From: Corallococcus sp. NCRR
GTDB taxonomy: Bacteria; Myxococcota; Myxococcia; Myxococcales; Myxococcaceae
DNA: 64,000 nt
NCBI RefSeq assembly: GCF_026965535.1
Contig: NZ_CP114039.1
Coordinates: 4,960,001 to 5,024,000 of the forward strand
Reading direction: 5' to 3'
Part shown: piece by piece, positions 25,216-34,174 of the stretch
Layout of the letters: every line of letters begins with the position of its first letter
Numbering within the stretch: the first letter of the stretch is position 1
Position numbers and translations under genes: made by a program
The notes under the pieces: model-generated
What the model was told of the DNA's origin: nothing
The model's database searches: none
What the model saw: the letters and a program-made list of their open reading frames with translations, nothing else

Positions 25216-25965
25216 ATGTCCGGTCACAACCGATGGTCGAAACTCAAACGCCGCAATGCCGTCCTGGGCGTGGCCAAGGGCAAGCTCTACTCCAAGGCCA
25301 TCAAGGAGATGACCGTCGCCGCGCGCCTGGGCGGTGGTGACCCGTCCAGCAACGCCCGCCTGCGCGTGGCCGTGGCCCAGGCGCGCGAGTCGAACATCCC
25401 GCGCGACACCATCGAGCGCGCCATCAAGAAGGGCACGGGCGAGCTGGCCGGCGAGTCGTACGAAGAGGTGACGTACGAGGGCTACGGCCCCGGCGGCGTC
25501 GCGCTCATCATCGAGTGCCTCACCGACAACCGGAACCGCTCCGCCAGCGACGTGCGCAACCTCTTGAGCAACTACGGAGGGAACATGGGCGCGGAGGGCG
25601 CCGTGGGCTGGATGTTCCACCGGAAGGGCGTCATCACCGTGAAGCCCGGCCCCACCGAGGACCAGGTGATGGAGCAGGCCCTGGACGCGGGCGCCGAGGA
25701 CGTCGTGGACCAGGGGCCGGACGGCTTCGAGGTGCGCACCGCCCCGGCGGACCTGCACGCGGTGGGCGCGAAGCTGGAGGCCGCGGGCCTGGCCCTGGGC
25801 GAGCAGAAGTGGACCTTCGTGCCGCAGAACACCGTGAAGGTGGAAGGCGACAACGCGAAGCGCCTGTTGAAGCTGATGGATGCGCTCGACGACAACGACG
25901 ACGTGCAGCACGTGCACGCCAACTTCGAAATCGACGAGTCCCTGATGGAGTCGCTGTCCACGTAG
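25216..25965 (+). CDS. YebC/PmpR-family DNA-binding regulator (TACO1-like)
   Basis: 249 residues, full length, starting MSGHNRWSKLKRRNAVLGVAKG. Contains the family stretches EGYGPGGVALIIECLTDNRNR and GNMGAEGAVGWMF. YebC-family proteins are described as transcriptional regulators and, more recently, as translation factors. It lies directly upstream of ruvC-ruvA, the conserved gene order in many bacteria, suggesting one transcription unit. Confidence 0.93.
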   Translation: MSGHNRWSKLKRRNAVLGVAKGKLYSKAIKEMTVAARLGGGDPSSNARLRVAVAQARESNIPRDTIERAIKKGTGELAGESYEEVTYEGYGPGGVALIIECLTDNRNRSASDVRNLLSNYGGNMGAEGAVGWMFHRKGVITVKPGPTEDQVMEQALDAGAEDVVDQGPDGFEVRTAPADLHAVGAKLEAAGLALGEQKWTFVPQNTVKVEGDNAKRLLKLMDALDDNDDVQHVHANFEIDESLMESLST

Positions 25966-26002
25966 CGCCCCGGCAAGGGGCGCGTGGGAAAGGAACGGGC
26001 CG

Positions 26003-26584
26003 GTGCGGGTACTCGGCGTGGACCCTGGCAGCCGCTTCATGGGCTTCGGGGTGGTGGAGGAGAAGAAGGGCAAGCTCGTGCACCTGGGCCATGGCGTCAT
26101 CAAGGTGGTGGAGTCCGCGCCCCTCGCTGAACGCCTGAAGGACCTGCACGCCGCCTTGAGCGCCGCGCTCGGGCGCTACCAGCCGGAGGCCGTGGCCGTG
26201 GAGGGCCTCTTCACCTTCCGCAACGCCCGCAGCGCCCTGGTGCTGGGCCACGCGCGCGGCGTGGCGCTGCTCGCCGCGGCGCAGGCGGGCCTGCCCGTGC
26301 ACGAGTACGCCCCCGCCAGCGTGAAGAAGTCCGTGGGCGCCAGCGGCGCGGGCGGCAAGGACGCCGTGGCGCGCATGGTGCGCACGCTGCTCGGCGTGGA
26401 TGAAGCGACGCTGGAGCGCGCGGATGCCAGCGACGCGCTCGCCGTGGCGCTGTGCCACTTGAACCAGTTCCGCGTGGGCATTCCCCGCGCCAGCGCTCCC
26501 GGCAACGGCAAGCGCAAGGGGGCCGCGTCGGTGCTCGCGGACCGCCTGTCGTCCGCCTACCAGCGCCCGGAGACCCGCCGATGA
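26003..26584 (+). CDS. ruvC: Holliday junction resolvase RuvC
   Basis: 193 residues from GTG 26003 (AAAGGAAC upstream). Catalytic carboxylates are recognisable: Asp in VLGVDPGSR, Glu in VEGLFTFRN and the C-terminal Asp pair in ERADASDALAVALCH. RuvC cuts Holliday junctions guided by RuvAB. Its stop overlaps the ruvA start (ATGA), indicating coupled translation. The C-terminus extends about 25 residues beyond the E. coli enzyme. Confidence 0.95.
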   Translation: MRVLGVDPGSRFMGFGVVEEKKGKLVHLGHGVIKVVESAPLAERLKDLHAALSAALGRYQPEAVAVEGLFTFRNARSALVLGHARGVALLAAAQAGLPVHEYAPASVKKSVGASGAGGKDAVARMVRTLLGVDEATLERADASDALAVALCHLNQFRVGIPRASAPGNGKRKGAASVLADRLSSAYQRPETRR

Positions 26585-27195
26585 TCGCCCGGCTGCGTGG
26601 CAACGTGTTGGAGAAGGGTGCGGAAGACGCCGTCGTCGACGTGAACGGCGTGGGCTACCGCGTGAACCTGTCCACCGTGTCGCTGGGCAAGCTGCCCGCG
26701 GACGGCCAGCCGGTGGACCTGCGCATCCGCACCGTGGTGCGCGAGGACGCCTTCGAGCTCTTCGGCTTCCTCTCCCCCGCGGAGGAGGAGCTCTTCCAAC
26801 TGCTCAACACCGTGTCCCGCGTCGGTCCGCGCATGGCCCTGGGCGTGATGTCCGGCATGGAGGTGGGCGAGCTCATCGCGGCGCTGTCGCGCGGTGAGAC
26901 GAGCCGGCTCGCCAAGATTCACGGCGTGGGCAAGAAGACCGCCGAGCGGCTCGTCCTGGAGCTCAAGGAGAAGGTGCGCAACCTCCACTCGGAGGGCATC
27001 GCGAAGGGCACCACCCCGCGCGCGCCCATCACCTCCGGCAACAAGGCGGACCTCGTCTCCGCGCTGCTCAACCTGGGCTACAAGCAGCCCCAGGCGGAGA
27101 AGGCCGCGGACGTCGTCATCACGCAGCTGGGCCCAGACGCCTCCTTCCAGGCCCTCTTCCGCGAAGCCCTCAAGTCCCTGCGCTCCAGCCCGTGA
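26581..27195 (+). CDS. ruvA: Holliday junction DNA-binding protein RuvA
   Basis: 204 residues, normal length, starting MIARLRGNVLEKGAEDAVVDVNGVGY. Two helix-hairpin-helix motifs are visible (VSRVGPRMALGVMSG and KIHGVGKKTAERLVLEL), and the C-terminal domain III (ADLVSALLNLGYKQPQAEKA) contacts RuvB. RuvA tetramers hold the junction for branch migration. ruvB is not adjacent; it lies 3 kb downstream at 30188. Confidence 0.96.
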   Translation: MIARLRGNVLEKGAEDAVVDVNGVGYRVNLSTVSLGKLPADGQPVDLRIRTVVREDAFELFGFLSPAEEELFQLLNTVSRVGPRMALGVMSGMEVGELIAALSRGETSRLAKIHGVGKKTAERLVLELKEKVRNLHSEGIAKGTTPRAPITSGNKADLVSALLNLGYKQPQAEKAADVVITQLGPDASFQALFREALKSLRSSP

Positions 27196-27482
27196 CTTCC
27201 GGACACCGCTTCGCCCCCCGGGGCGAGACGCGGTGCTTCAGGGAGCGGGGAATCCTCGGAAAATACGCGCAAGGCTTTTTCCTGTAGAAAAGCGCGGTCG
27301 TTTCGCGGCGAACGAATGCGCTGTTCGCCCATGGTCATCGCGCGATCCACGCCGCTCACGGTCTGACACCCCTGAGCAATCCAGGCCGGCCATGCGCTGG
27401 CGAATTCCGCTGAAAATATCAATTTCCAGCGCAGGTGCGGCGGTTCCGGAAGGAGCCGCAGCGCGCCAAGGAGGCGTGTGTC
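27196..27482. other. AT-richer intergenic region between ruvA and the repeat lipoprotein gene
   Basis: 287 nt without a gene. GCTTTT-(8 nt)-AAAAGC (27274-27293) is a small inverted repeat. A low-GC patch (about 27400-27430) precedes AAGGAGG and the ATG at 27483, so the lipoprotein promoter probably lies here, though no convincing boxes can be assigned. Confidence 0.35.
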
Positions 27483-28967
27483 ATGGCGGCGTGGCGTGAG
27501 GTTCCGGTCGTCGTGATGCTGCTCTCGGGTGTCCTCGGGGTGGGGTGTGGCGGGGGGGAAGGCGAGGACGTATCGGCGGTGCAAGAGGCGCCAGCGGCGA
27601 TGGAGCAGGCGGTCTACGGGGGCCCGCAGCCGTGTGGCCTGTCGGCGCGGCTCGTCCGGGACGTCCGGCGCGGCGCGGAGGGCTCGGCGCCGGAGACGCT
27701 GGTGGAGGTGGGCGGGCAGGTCTTCTACGCCGCGGATGACGGCGTGTCCGGCCGCGAGCTGTGGGTGATGGAGGGGAGCGCCACGGGCGCGCACCAGGTG
27801 AAGGACGTGCGGCCCGGGGCCAATGGCAGCACGCCGCGCTTCCTCACGCGGATGGGCGGGCGGCTGTTCTTCGTCGCGGACGACGGCGCGCACGGGCCGG
27901 AGCTGTGGCTGTCGGACGGCACCGAGAAGGGCACGGTGCTGGTGGCGGACCTCCGGCTCGGGGCGCAGGGCAGCGCGCCGGACGGGCTGACGGTGGTGGG
28001 CAACCGGCTGTACTTCACCGCGGATGACGGCACGCGCGGCCGCGAGCTGTGGAGCACGGACGGCACGGCGAAGGGCACGCAGCTCACGCAGGAGTTCGCG
28101 CGCGGGCCGGGCTCGCTGTTCCTGGACGACCTGACGGAGTGGAACGGGAAGCTCGCGCTGGTGGCGTACGGCGACGCGGTGACGCTGTGGGTGGTGGACG
28201 GGCGGACCGGCACCTCGCGGGCGCTCTTCCACGCCCCGGAGCAGTCCGTCGTCTTCGCGCTGACGCCCGCGGGGAAGGATCGCCTCTTCTTCCTCGTGGA
28301 CGTGGGCTTCGGCGAGGCGGACCTCTGGGTGACGCGGGGCCAGCCCCTCCTCACCTTCCCGCTGAGGCACTTCGAGGGGGACTACCCGTCGGAGCTCACG
28401 CCGCTGGGCAGCGCCGTGTACTTCATGGCCGGCGCGGAGGGCTTCTTCGGCGAGCCCGGGGACCAGGTCCACGGCGGCGAGCTGTGGAAGAGCGACGGCA
28501 CGCTCCTGGGCACCCGCCTGGTGAAGGACGTGCGGCCGGGGCCCCAGGGCTCGCTGCCCTCCGGGCTGACGGTGCTGGACGGGCGGCTGTACTTCTCAGC
28601 GGATGACGGCGTGCACGGCCGCGAGCTGTGGCGCTCCAACGGCACGGCGCAGGGCACGGTGCTGGTGAAGGACGTGGAGCCAGGTCCCGAAGGCAGCACC
28701 CCCATGTCCTTCGCGGTGGTGGACGGGTGGCTCTTCTTCTCCGCGACGACGGCGGGCCGGGGCCGCGAGGGCTGGTACTCCAACGGCGACCCGGGCCGCG
28801 TGGACCCGATGCGCGACATCGCGCCCGCGGGGCTGGACGCGAACCCCCGCGGCTTCGTGCGCGCGGGGAGCTCCGTCTTCTTCCTCGCCACGGACCCGGC
28901 CCAGGGGGAGGAGCCCTGGGCGCTGCCCTTCCTCCCCGCGGCCCGCTGCGCCCGCCTGGAGCCCTGA
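27483..28967 (+). CDS. ELWxxDGT-repeat lipoprotein
   Basis: 494 residues. The signal peptide ends in GVLGVGCGG (lipobox). The body is built of repeats of about 45-50 residues, each with an ELW-x2-(D/N)GT-x-x-GT core and an (R/F)-x-ADDG-x-(R/H)G strand, as in ELWSTDGTAKGT, ELWKSDGTLLGT and ELWRSNGTAQGT; two central and C-terminal copies are degenerate. Such repeats suggest a beta-propeller-like surface protein, common and expanded in myxobacteria. Exact function unknown. AAGGAGG lies 9 nt before ATG 27483. Confidence 0.8.
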   Translation: MAAWREVPVVVMLLSGVLGVGCGGGEGEDVSAVQEAPAAMEQAVYGGPQPCGLSARLVRDVRRGAEGSAPETLVEVGGQVFYAADDGVSGRELWVMEGSATGAHQVKDVRPGANGSTPRFLTRMGGRLFFVADDGAHGPELWLSDGTEKGTVLVADLRLGAQGSAPDGLTVVGNRLYFTADDGTRGRELWSTDGTAKGTQLTQEFARGPGSLFLDDLTEWNGKLALVAYGDAVTLWVVDGRTGTSRALFHAPEQSVVFALTPAGKDRLFFLVDVGFGEADLWVTRGQPLLTFPLRHFEGDYPSELTPLGSAVYFMAGAEGFFGEPGDQVHGGELWKSDGTLLGTRLVKDVRPGPQGSLPSGLTVLDGRLYFSADDGVHGRELWRSNGTAQGTVLVKDVEPGPEGSTPMSFAVVDGWLFFSATTAGRGREGWYSNGDPGRVDPMRDIAPAGLDANPRGFVRAGSSVFFLATDPAQGEEPWALPFLPAARCARLEP

Positions 28968-28982
28968 CGGCTCCGGCTGTGA

Positions 28983-30068
28983 CTACGCCGCGCGACGCAT
29001 CGCGGGCGTGGGGTGCAGACCGCCCGTGTTGGGCGCGGGCAGCACCACGGTGGGCCCCAGGCCCGGGGCCAGGAGGTGCGCGGTGAGCAGTGAGGACGGG
29101 TGGAAGTTCACGAACGACGCGTCATGCGCGGACGGGCCCGCGAAGAGCTTCTCCACCACCATGGACGCGTACTGCTCCAGCGAGTCTTCGCGCGTGTTGC
29201 CGTTGAGCACCACCTCCCAGCCCATCTGCTCCGCGAAGCGGCGCACGCCGGGGATGCGCGACAGCAGCGGCGTGTAGCTCTCCGTGCTCACGCCGTTCTC
29301 GCTCACCACGAAGACTTCGTTCGCGGTGGCCACCGCCAGGGACATGTTCCCCTGCGTGTGGCCGGGCGTGCTGAGCAGCGCCGCGCCCTGGCCCAGCCAC
29401 GTGTCGCCGTCCAGGAGCATCACGCGCTCGTCGGGGATGTCCGCGCCGCCGGGCACGAACCACACGTGCTGCATGGGGTGCAGGTGCTTCACCATGGTCC
29501 ACTCCGCGCGCTGCACCAGCAGCTTCGCCCGGGGGAAGACGGGCGGGCTTCCGTCACCGCCCAGCCAGCCGCGCAGGTCCTGGATGTGCAGGTGGTCGAA
29601 GGCCAGGTAGTCCACGTCCGACGGCGTCAGCCCCAGCTGCTCCAGGTAGCCCTGCACCGTGCCGTGGCGGGTGGACATCACCTTGTCGGAGAGGAACGCG
29701 CCGTAGCGCTCGCGCAGCGCGCGGTAGAAGGGCGCCGCGTGGCCCCGCTCGTAGTCGGTGGGGTTGAAGAGCAGCGTGCGCCGCTGGCCGGTGCCGGCTT
29801 CCGCGAACTGCACCACCTGCATGCGGTTGGTCATCATCACGTAGGGCGCCGGGGACAGCGCCGCCCCGCTGAAGGCGAACAGCGTGGGGTAGGGGAACGT
29901 GATGAGGTCACAGGTGGCCACCGCCGCCACCGGGCCTTCCCGGACGAAGGCCTCGCGGGCCTCCTGCGCGGCGCGGCGCAGCTTCTGGATGCGGAGGCCG
30001 GGCGAACGCTCGGCGCGGGCCTCGGGCAGGAGGGGCAGGGGACGGAACGGGGCGGAAGCGGAAATCAT
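28983..30068 (-). CDS. MBL-fold metallo-hydrolase
   Basis: 361 residues. Metallo-beta-lactamase-fold motifs are present in order: FDHLHIQDL (a variant of HxHxDH), a distal STPGHTQGN and later Asp/His residues (SENGVSTES, VNFHPSS). The first motif has a Gln where a His/Asp metal ligand is usual, so activity may depend on one metal or differ from classical hydrolases. No signal peptide. Substrate unknown. Transcribed away from ruvB. Confidence 0.72.
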   Translation of the reverse strand: MISASAPFRPLPLLPEARAERSPGLRIQKLRRAAQEAREAFVREGPVAAVATCDLITFPYPTLFAFSGAALSPAPYVMMTNRMQVVQFAEAGTGQRRTLLFNPTDYERGHAAPFYRALRERYGAFLSDKVMSTRHGTVQGYLEQLGLTPSDVDYLAFDHLHIQDLRGWLGGDGSPPVFPRAKLLVQRAEWTMVKHLHPMQHVWFVPGGADIPDERVMLLDGDTWLGQGAALLSTPGHTQGNMSLAVATANEVFVVSENGVSTESYTPLLSRIPGVRRFAEQMGWEVVLNGNTREDSLEQYASMVVEKLFAGPSAHDASFVNFHPSSLLTAHLLAPGLGPTVVLPAPNTGGLHPTPAMRRAA

Positions 30069-30187
30069 GACGCGACTCCCTTCGGGCAGGGGGACGTGCC
30101 CCCTGGCTGGCCGGTCGGCGTGCCACTCCGAGTCTAGCGCCGCCAGAAGGGCAGCGACACGCGCCCCCTTCGCTGTATAGGGTCGGA

Positions 30188-31225
30188 ATGGCGATGGCGA
30201 GGAAGTCCGACGACACCCTCTCGGGAGATGTTCAGCCGGAAGACATCCGGTTGGAGGCCTCCCTGCGCCCGCGCACCTTCGACGAGTACGTGGGGCAGGG
30301 GACGGTCGTCGAGAAGCTGAAGGTGTACGTGGCCGCGGCCCGGAGCCGGGGTGACGCGCTGGACCACTGCCTGTTCTCCGGCCCCCCGGGCCTGGGCAAG
30401 ACGTCGCTCGCGCACATCATCGCGAACGAGCTGGGCGTGGGCATCCACGTCACCAGCGGCCCCGCGCTGGAGAAGAAGGGCGACCTGGCGGGCCTGCTCA
30501 CCAACCTCAACGAGCGGGACATCCTCTTCATCGACGAAATCCACCGCCTCAACGCCGCCGTGGAGGAGTACCTCTACCCGGCGATGGAGGACTTCCGGCT
30601 GGACATCACCATCGACACCGGGCCCGCCGCCCGCGCGATGAAGATCGACCTGCCGCCCTTCACGCTGGTGGGCGCCACCACGCGCACGGGCCTGCTCACG
30701 TCCCCGCTGCGCGACCGCTTCCAGATCCAGGATCGCCTGGAGTACTACGAGCCGAAGTTCCTGGAGCAGATCCTCGACCGCTCCGCGCGCATCCTCGGCG
30801 TGCCCATGGACCGCGCCGCCAGCCGCGAGGTCTCCACCCGCTCGCGCGGCACGCCCCGCATCGCGAACCGCCTCTTGCGCCGCCTGCGCGACTTCGCCCA
30901 GGTGGAGGGCAACGGCCGCATCACCTACGACCTGGCGCATGACTCGCTGAGCCGCCTGGGCGTGGACGCGAGTGGCCTGGACGCGATGGACCGCAAGATC
31001 CTCCTCACCATCCTGGAGAAGTTCGGCGGCGGCCCGGTGGGCGTGGAGACCATCGCCGCGAGCGTGGGCGAACAGCGCGACACCATCGAGGACGTCTACG
31101 AGCCCTTCCTCATGCAGGAGGGCTTCCTCATGCGCACGCCCCGGGGCCGCACCGCCACGCTGCGCACCTACCAGTACTTCAAGAAGACGCCGCCCCCCAG
31201 CTCCCCACAAGGGGCGCTCTTCTAA
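30188..31225 (+). CDS. ruvB: Holliday junction branch migration ATPase RuvB
   Basis: 345 residues, normal length. Walker [11 protein letters not shown], Walker [12 protein letters not shown], sensor [17 protein letters not shown] and a C-terminal winged helix ([20 protein letters not shown]) are all present. RuvB hexamers drive branch migration with RuvA. It is separated from ruvCA by two unrelated genes, one on the opposite strand, so it has its own promoter. Confidence 0.96.
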   Translation: MAMARKSDDTLSGDVQPEDIRLEASLRPRTFDEYVGQGTVVEKLKVYVAAARSRGDALDHCLFSGPPGLGKTSLAHIIANELGVGIHVTSGPALEKKGDLAGLLTNLNERDILFIDEIHRLNAAVEEYLYPAMEDFRLDITIDTGPAARAMKIDLPPFTLVGATTRTGLLTSPLRDRFQIQDRLEYYEPKFLEQILDRSARILGVPMDRAASREVSTRSRGTPRIANRLLRRLRDFAQVEGNGRITYDLAHDSLSRLGVDASGLDAMDRKILLTILEKFGGGPVGVETIAASVGEQRDTIEDVYEPFLMQEGFLMRTPRGRTATLRTYQYFKKTPPPSSPQGALF

Positions 31226-31243
31226 CCCGCACCCCTTCCCGCC

Positions 31244-32725
31244 ATGAGCCAAGCCCCCGCCGCCGTGCCCACGGTCCTCCCCAGTCCCCGCGACTACTAC
31301 GGCGACCTGATGCGCGCCTCGCAGGCCACGCGCGCGGGCTTCCTCGCGGAGCGCGAGCGCTGGCTGCGCGGCGTGCCGGTGGAGGGCCGCGAGGAGCTGC
31401 TCTTCGAGTTCGAGATGTGGCTGCGCGCGGTGGAGCGCTACCTGAACCTCCACAACGCCGTGGTGGACGCCCGCGCCCGGCCGCTCGTCACGCGCGACTT
31501 CCACGAGGAGCTGGTGGACGTGCGCGACGCTATGGAGCGCGCCGTGCGCGTCGCCCGGCACCTGCAGGACCCGGACAGCGACCCGAAGATGGTCTTCCGC
31601 AAGTACGTGGAGACCCAGCTCGCGGACGACCGCGTGCGCCGGCTGCTCATCGAAGAGGAACTGGACCAGGAGACCCCGCCGGAGAGCCTCTTCGTCGTAC
31701 GCGAGGCGTTCGACGCGCTGAAGAACCTGCTCGACAACCTGCTCCAGCTGCCGCTCATCGGCCTGTCGCTGTTCCAGGACGTGGGCAAGCTGACGCTGCG
31801 GGAGATCGTCCTCAACCGCTACTTCCGCCCCTTCCGCCCGCTGGAGTTCCGCGTCGAGTACGACCGGCTGCGCTCCGTGCGCCTGCTGGATGTGCTGGGC
31901 TCGCTGCCCCAGGACACGCGGCCCCTCTTCACCACCGCGTTCCTGGGCCTGTTTCGCGTGCTGCACTACCTGACGCACGTGGATCCGGAGTCGCAGCCGC
32001 CCGTGCCGCGCCGCGTGCGCGTGCTCCTGGCCCTGGTGCGCGGCGAGGTCTCCGCCGTGGCCAGTTACCTGCACACGGAGCTGTCCCCCAAGGCCGGCCC
32101 CAAGCACCTGCAGGCCGCCACGCTGCGCGCCGCGCGCGACCTGGCCCGGGAGACGGACCGCATCTCCCGCGAGGTGCTGGTGGACCTGGACCGCGACCCC
32201 GCCGCGCCCCTGCGCGCCGCGGAGGCCTTCACCACGCTGTTGCGCCAGCAGATCGTCGCGCTGGTGGACGCGCTGGCCCCCAACGGCGCGCTGGGAGAGG
32301 AGGCCTTCGCCCACCTCACCAGCGCCCAGGACGCCGCGCTGCGCCTGCGCAAGGACCTGTGGGTCTACGCCCAGCTGTGCCGCGCCGCCGAAAGCCACCT
32401 GCGCGCGGAGGACGTGACCGCCGCAGAGCGCGTGCTGGAGGCCCTCAAGTCGTTCCTCGACTACTTCCACGACGGCGGCTACCAGCTCCTGCGCTACGCG
32501 GACTACGACGCCTTCGACCGCTTCACCTCGCTGCTGGTGGAGCTGCCCTGGCCCCCGGAAGGCCCCGGCATCCGCAGCCGCCTGGCGGAGGACCTCCGGC
32601 GGTTCTCACAGACACTGGAGACCACCTTCCACGCCGTCAGCCGCCGCTCGCTCCTCCAGGGCCGCGGCTTCGACCGGCCGGACGCGGAAGCCCTGCGCGA
32701 CCGCTTCCTGCCGCCTGCCCGCTGA
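31244..32725 (+). CDS. Conserved protein of unknown function downstream of ruvB
   Basis: 493 residues, almost entirely helical by sequence character, rich in Arg, Leu and Glu, with no signal peptide or transmembrane segment. It begins 18 nt after ruvB and is probably co-transcribed. I see no enzyme motif; stretches such as FHEELVDVRDAMERAVRVARHL and EVLVDLDRDPAAPLRAAEAF suggest a helical bundle or scaffold. A link to recombination is only positional. Confidence 0.75.
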   Translation: MSQAPAAVPTVLPSPRDYYGDLMRASQATRAGFLAERERWLRGVPVEGREELLFEFEMWLRAVERYLNLHNAVVDARARPLVTRDFHEELVDVRDAMERAVRVARHLQDPDSDPKMVFRKYVETQLADDRVRRLLIEEELDQETPPESLFVVREAFDALKNLLDNLLQLPLIGLSLFQDVGKLTLREIVLNRYFRPFRPLEFRVEYDRLRSVRLLDVLGSLPQDTRPLFTTAFLGLFRVLHYLTHVDPESQPPVPRRVRVLLALVRGEVSAVASYLHTELSPKAGPKHLQAATLRAARDLARETDRISREVLVDLDRDPAAPLRAAEAFTTLLRQQIVALVDALAPNGALGEEAFAHLTSAQDAALRLRKDLWVYAQLCRAAESHLRAEDVTAAERVLEALKSFLDYFHDGGYQLLRYADYDAFDRFTSLLVELPWPPEGPGIRSRLAEDLRRFSQTLETTFHAVSRRSLLQGRGFDRPDAEALRDRFLPPAR

Positions 32726-33173
32726 CCCACCCTCCCAGTCACGATTCCCGTCAAGCCCCGGACTCCCGGTATGTCCGGGATGTGCGTTTGCTTCCGGGCA
32801 CTCGCCTGCGATAGAGACGCGCCCCTGTCACGTGGGTGACACGCACTCCCGGTTGGTTTGAAACCATTCGGGTGCCCCGGAGTTCGAAGGATGAATTCCG
32901 GACATCGCTGTCACGGTGGGAGGAGCAGTGGTGGGTTTCCCAAGAGGGGTGTCCGGGCTTCGGTCAGGTCCATCCCCCGTACCGGCGGACCATGTGCCAG
33001 CAGTTCCAGGGGGTTGGGAAGGGCAGGGCCTCCCCTTCAGGCAATTCTTGTGTCACGGCCACGTGGCATGTTGATTGCTCCTGTGTGCAGCGCGTCAGAC
33101 CGCCGTGGAACGGCCTGACGGGGCCATACCCCGCGTATGTCAGTACGAAGCAGTCCCTAGAGGCGACACCGAC
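32726..33173. promoter_or_regulatory. Long leader/intergenic region upstream of lpxC with repeated TGTCACG
   Basis: 448 nt with no convincing gene. It holds a hairpin TCCCGG-TATGT-CCGGGA (32764-32780), the palindrome TGTCAC-GTGG-GTGACA (32826-32841), the odd palindrome GGTTTGAAACC (32855-32865), and the heptamer TGTCACG three times (32826, 32909, 33051). A bulged hairpin (33093-33120) lies 54 nt before lpxC. This suggests regulated transcription of lpxC, but no binding protein can be named. Confidence 0.4.
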
Positions 33174-34118
33174 ATGCTCCAGCTCAACGACTTCCAGCGC
33201 ACCCTCTCCCAGCCGGCCATCTGCCGCGGCGTGGGGCTCCACTCCGGGTTGCCCGTGACGCTGACCCTGAAGCCCGCGCCCGCGGGGCATGGCATCGTCT
33301 TCGTGCGCACGGACCTGGCGCGCCCGGTGAGCATCCCCGCGCTGGCGGAGTACGTGGTGGACACGTCGCTGGCCACCACCCTGGGCCGGGACGGCGTGAA
33401 GGTGGGCACGGTGGAGCACCTGATGTCCGCGCTGGCGGCGCTGGGCATCGACAACGTGCGCGCGGAGCTGGACGGGCCGGAAGTGCCCATCATGGACGGC
33501 AGCGCGGCGCCCTTCACGCACGCCATCATGGAGGCCGGTTCCCACGAGCTGGATGCTCCGCGTGAGTACCTGGTCATCAAGAAGAGCGTGGTGGTGCAGG
33601 ACGGCGACAAGCAGGCGTCGCTCACCCCCGCCCGGCGCTTCCGCATCAGCTGCACCATCGACTTCGAGCACCCCGTCATCCAGGGCCAGTCCTTCGACGT
33701 GGACGTGAACGACCGGGGCTTCTCGCGTGAAATCTCGCGCGCCCGCACGTTCGGCTTCCTGCGTGACGTGGAGAAGCTCAAGACGCTGGGCCTGGCGCGC
33801 GGCGGCTCGCTGGAGAACGCCGTCGTGGTGGACGAGGCCGCCATCCTCAACCCGGACGGCCTGCGCTTCCCGGACGAGTTCGTGCGCCACAAGATCCTGG
33901 ACGCCATCGGCGACGTGTCGCTGTTCGGCCGGCCTGTCATTGGCCACATGACGGCGTTCAAGACGGGCCACGCGCTCAATCACAAACTGGTGCGCAAGGT
34001 GCTGGCGGACCCCTCCAGCTTCGACATCGTCACCGCGCGCCGCCGGGACGTGGAGGGGCGTGAGCCGGGCCGCGCAAGCCTCGCGGGCGCGTTGGAGTTG
34101 GAGCCCCTGGTCGCCTGA
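33174..34118 (+). CDS. lpxC: UDP-3-O-acyl-N-acetylglucosamine deacetylase LpxC
   Basis: 314 residues, normal length. Zinc ligands His82 (TVEHLMSAL), His239 and Asp243 (RHKILDAIGD), the catalytic Glu81 and His266 (KTGHALNH) are present. LpxC catalyses the first committed step of lipid A synthesis, so the organism makes LPS. Start ATG 33174 has AGAGG about 10 nt upstream; frame extensions further upstream carry no family similarity. The long leader suggests dedicated control. Confidence 0.96.
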   Translation: MLQLNDFQRTLSQPAICRGVGLHSGLPVTLTLKPAPAGHGIVFVRTDLARPVSIPALAEYVVDTSLATTLGRDGVKVGTVEHLMSALAALGIDNVRAELDGPEVPIMDGSAAPFTHAIMEAGSHELDAPREYLVIKKSVVVQDGDKQASLTPARRFRISCTIDFEHPVIQGQSFDVDVNDRGFSREISRARTFGFLRDVEKLKTLGLARGGSLENAVVVDEAAILNPDGLRFPDEFVRHKILDAIGDVSLFGRPVIGHMTAFKTGHALNHKLVRKVLADPSSFDIVTARRRDVEGREPGRASLAGALELEPLVA

Positions 34119-34174
34119 ACACTGGACTGGCAATTCCTTGCCAGTCCCGGGGACCTCTATTAAGTCGGCTGGCT

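Noticed and set aside
30134-32470. 778-codon minus-strand frame opposite ruvB and its neighbour
   Set aside because: Antisense of ruvB, which is unmistakable; no protein family seen.
32836-33258. Open frame overlapping the lpxC leader
   Set aside because: It runs into lpxC in a different frame and has no protein-like composition.
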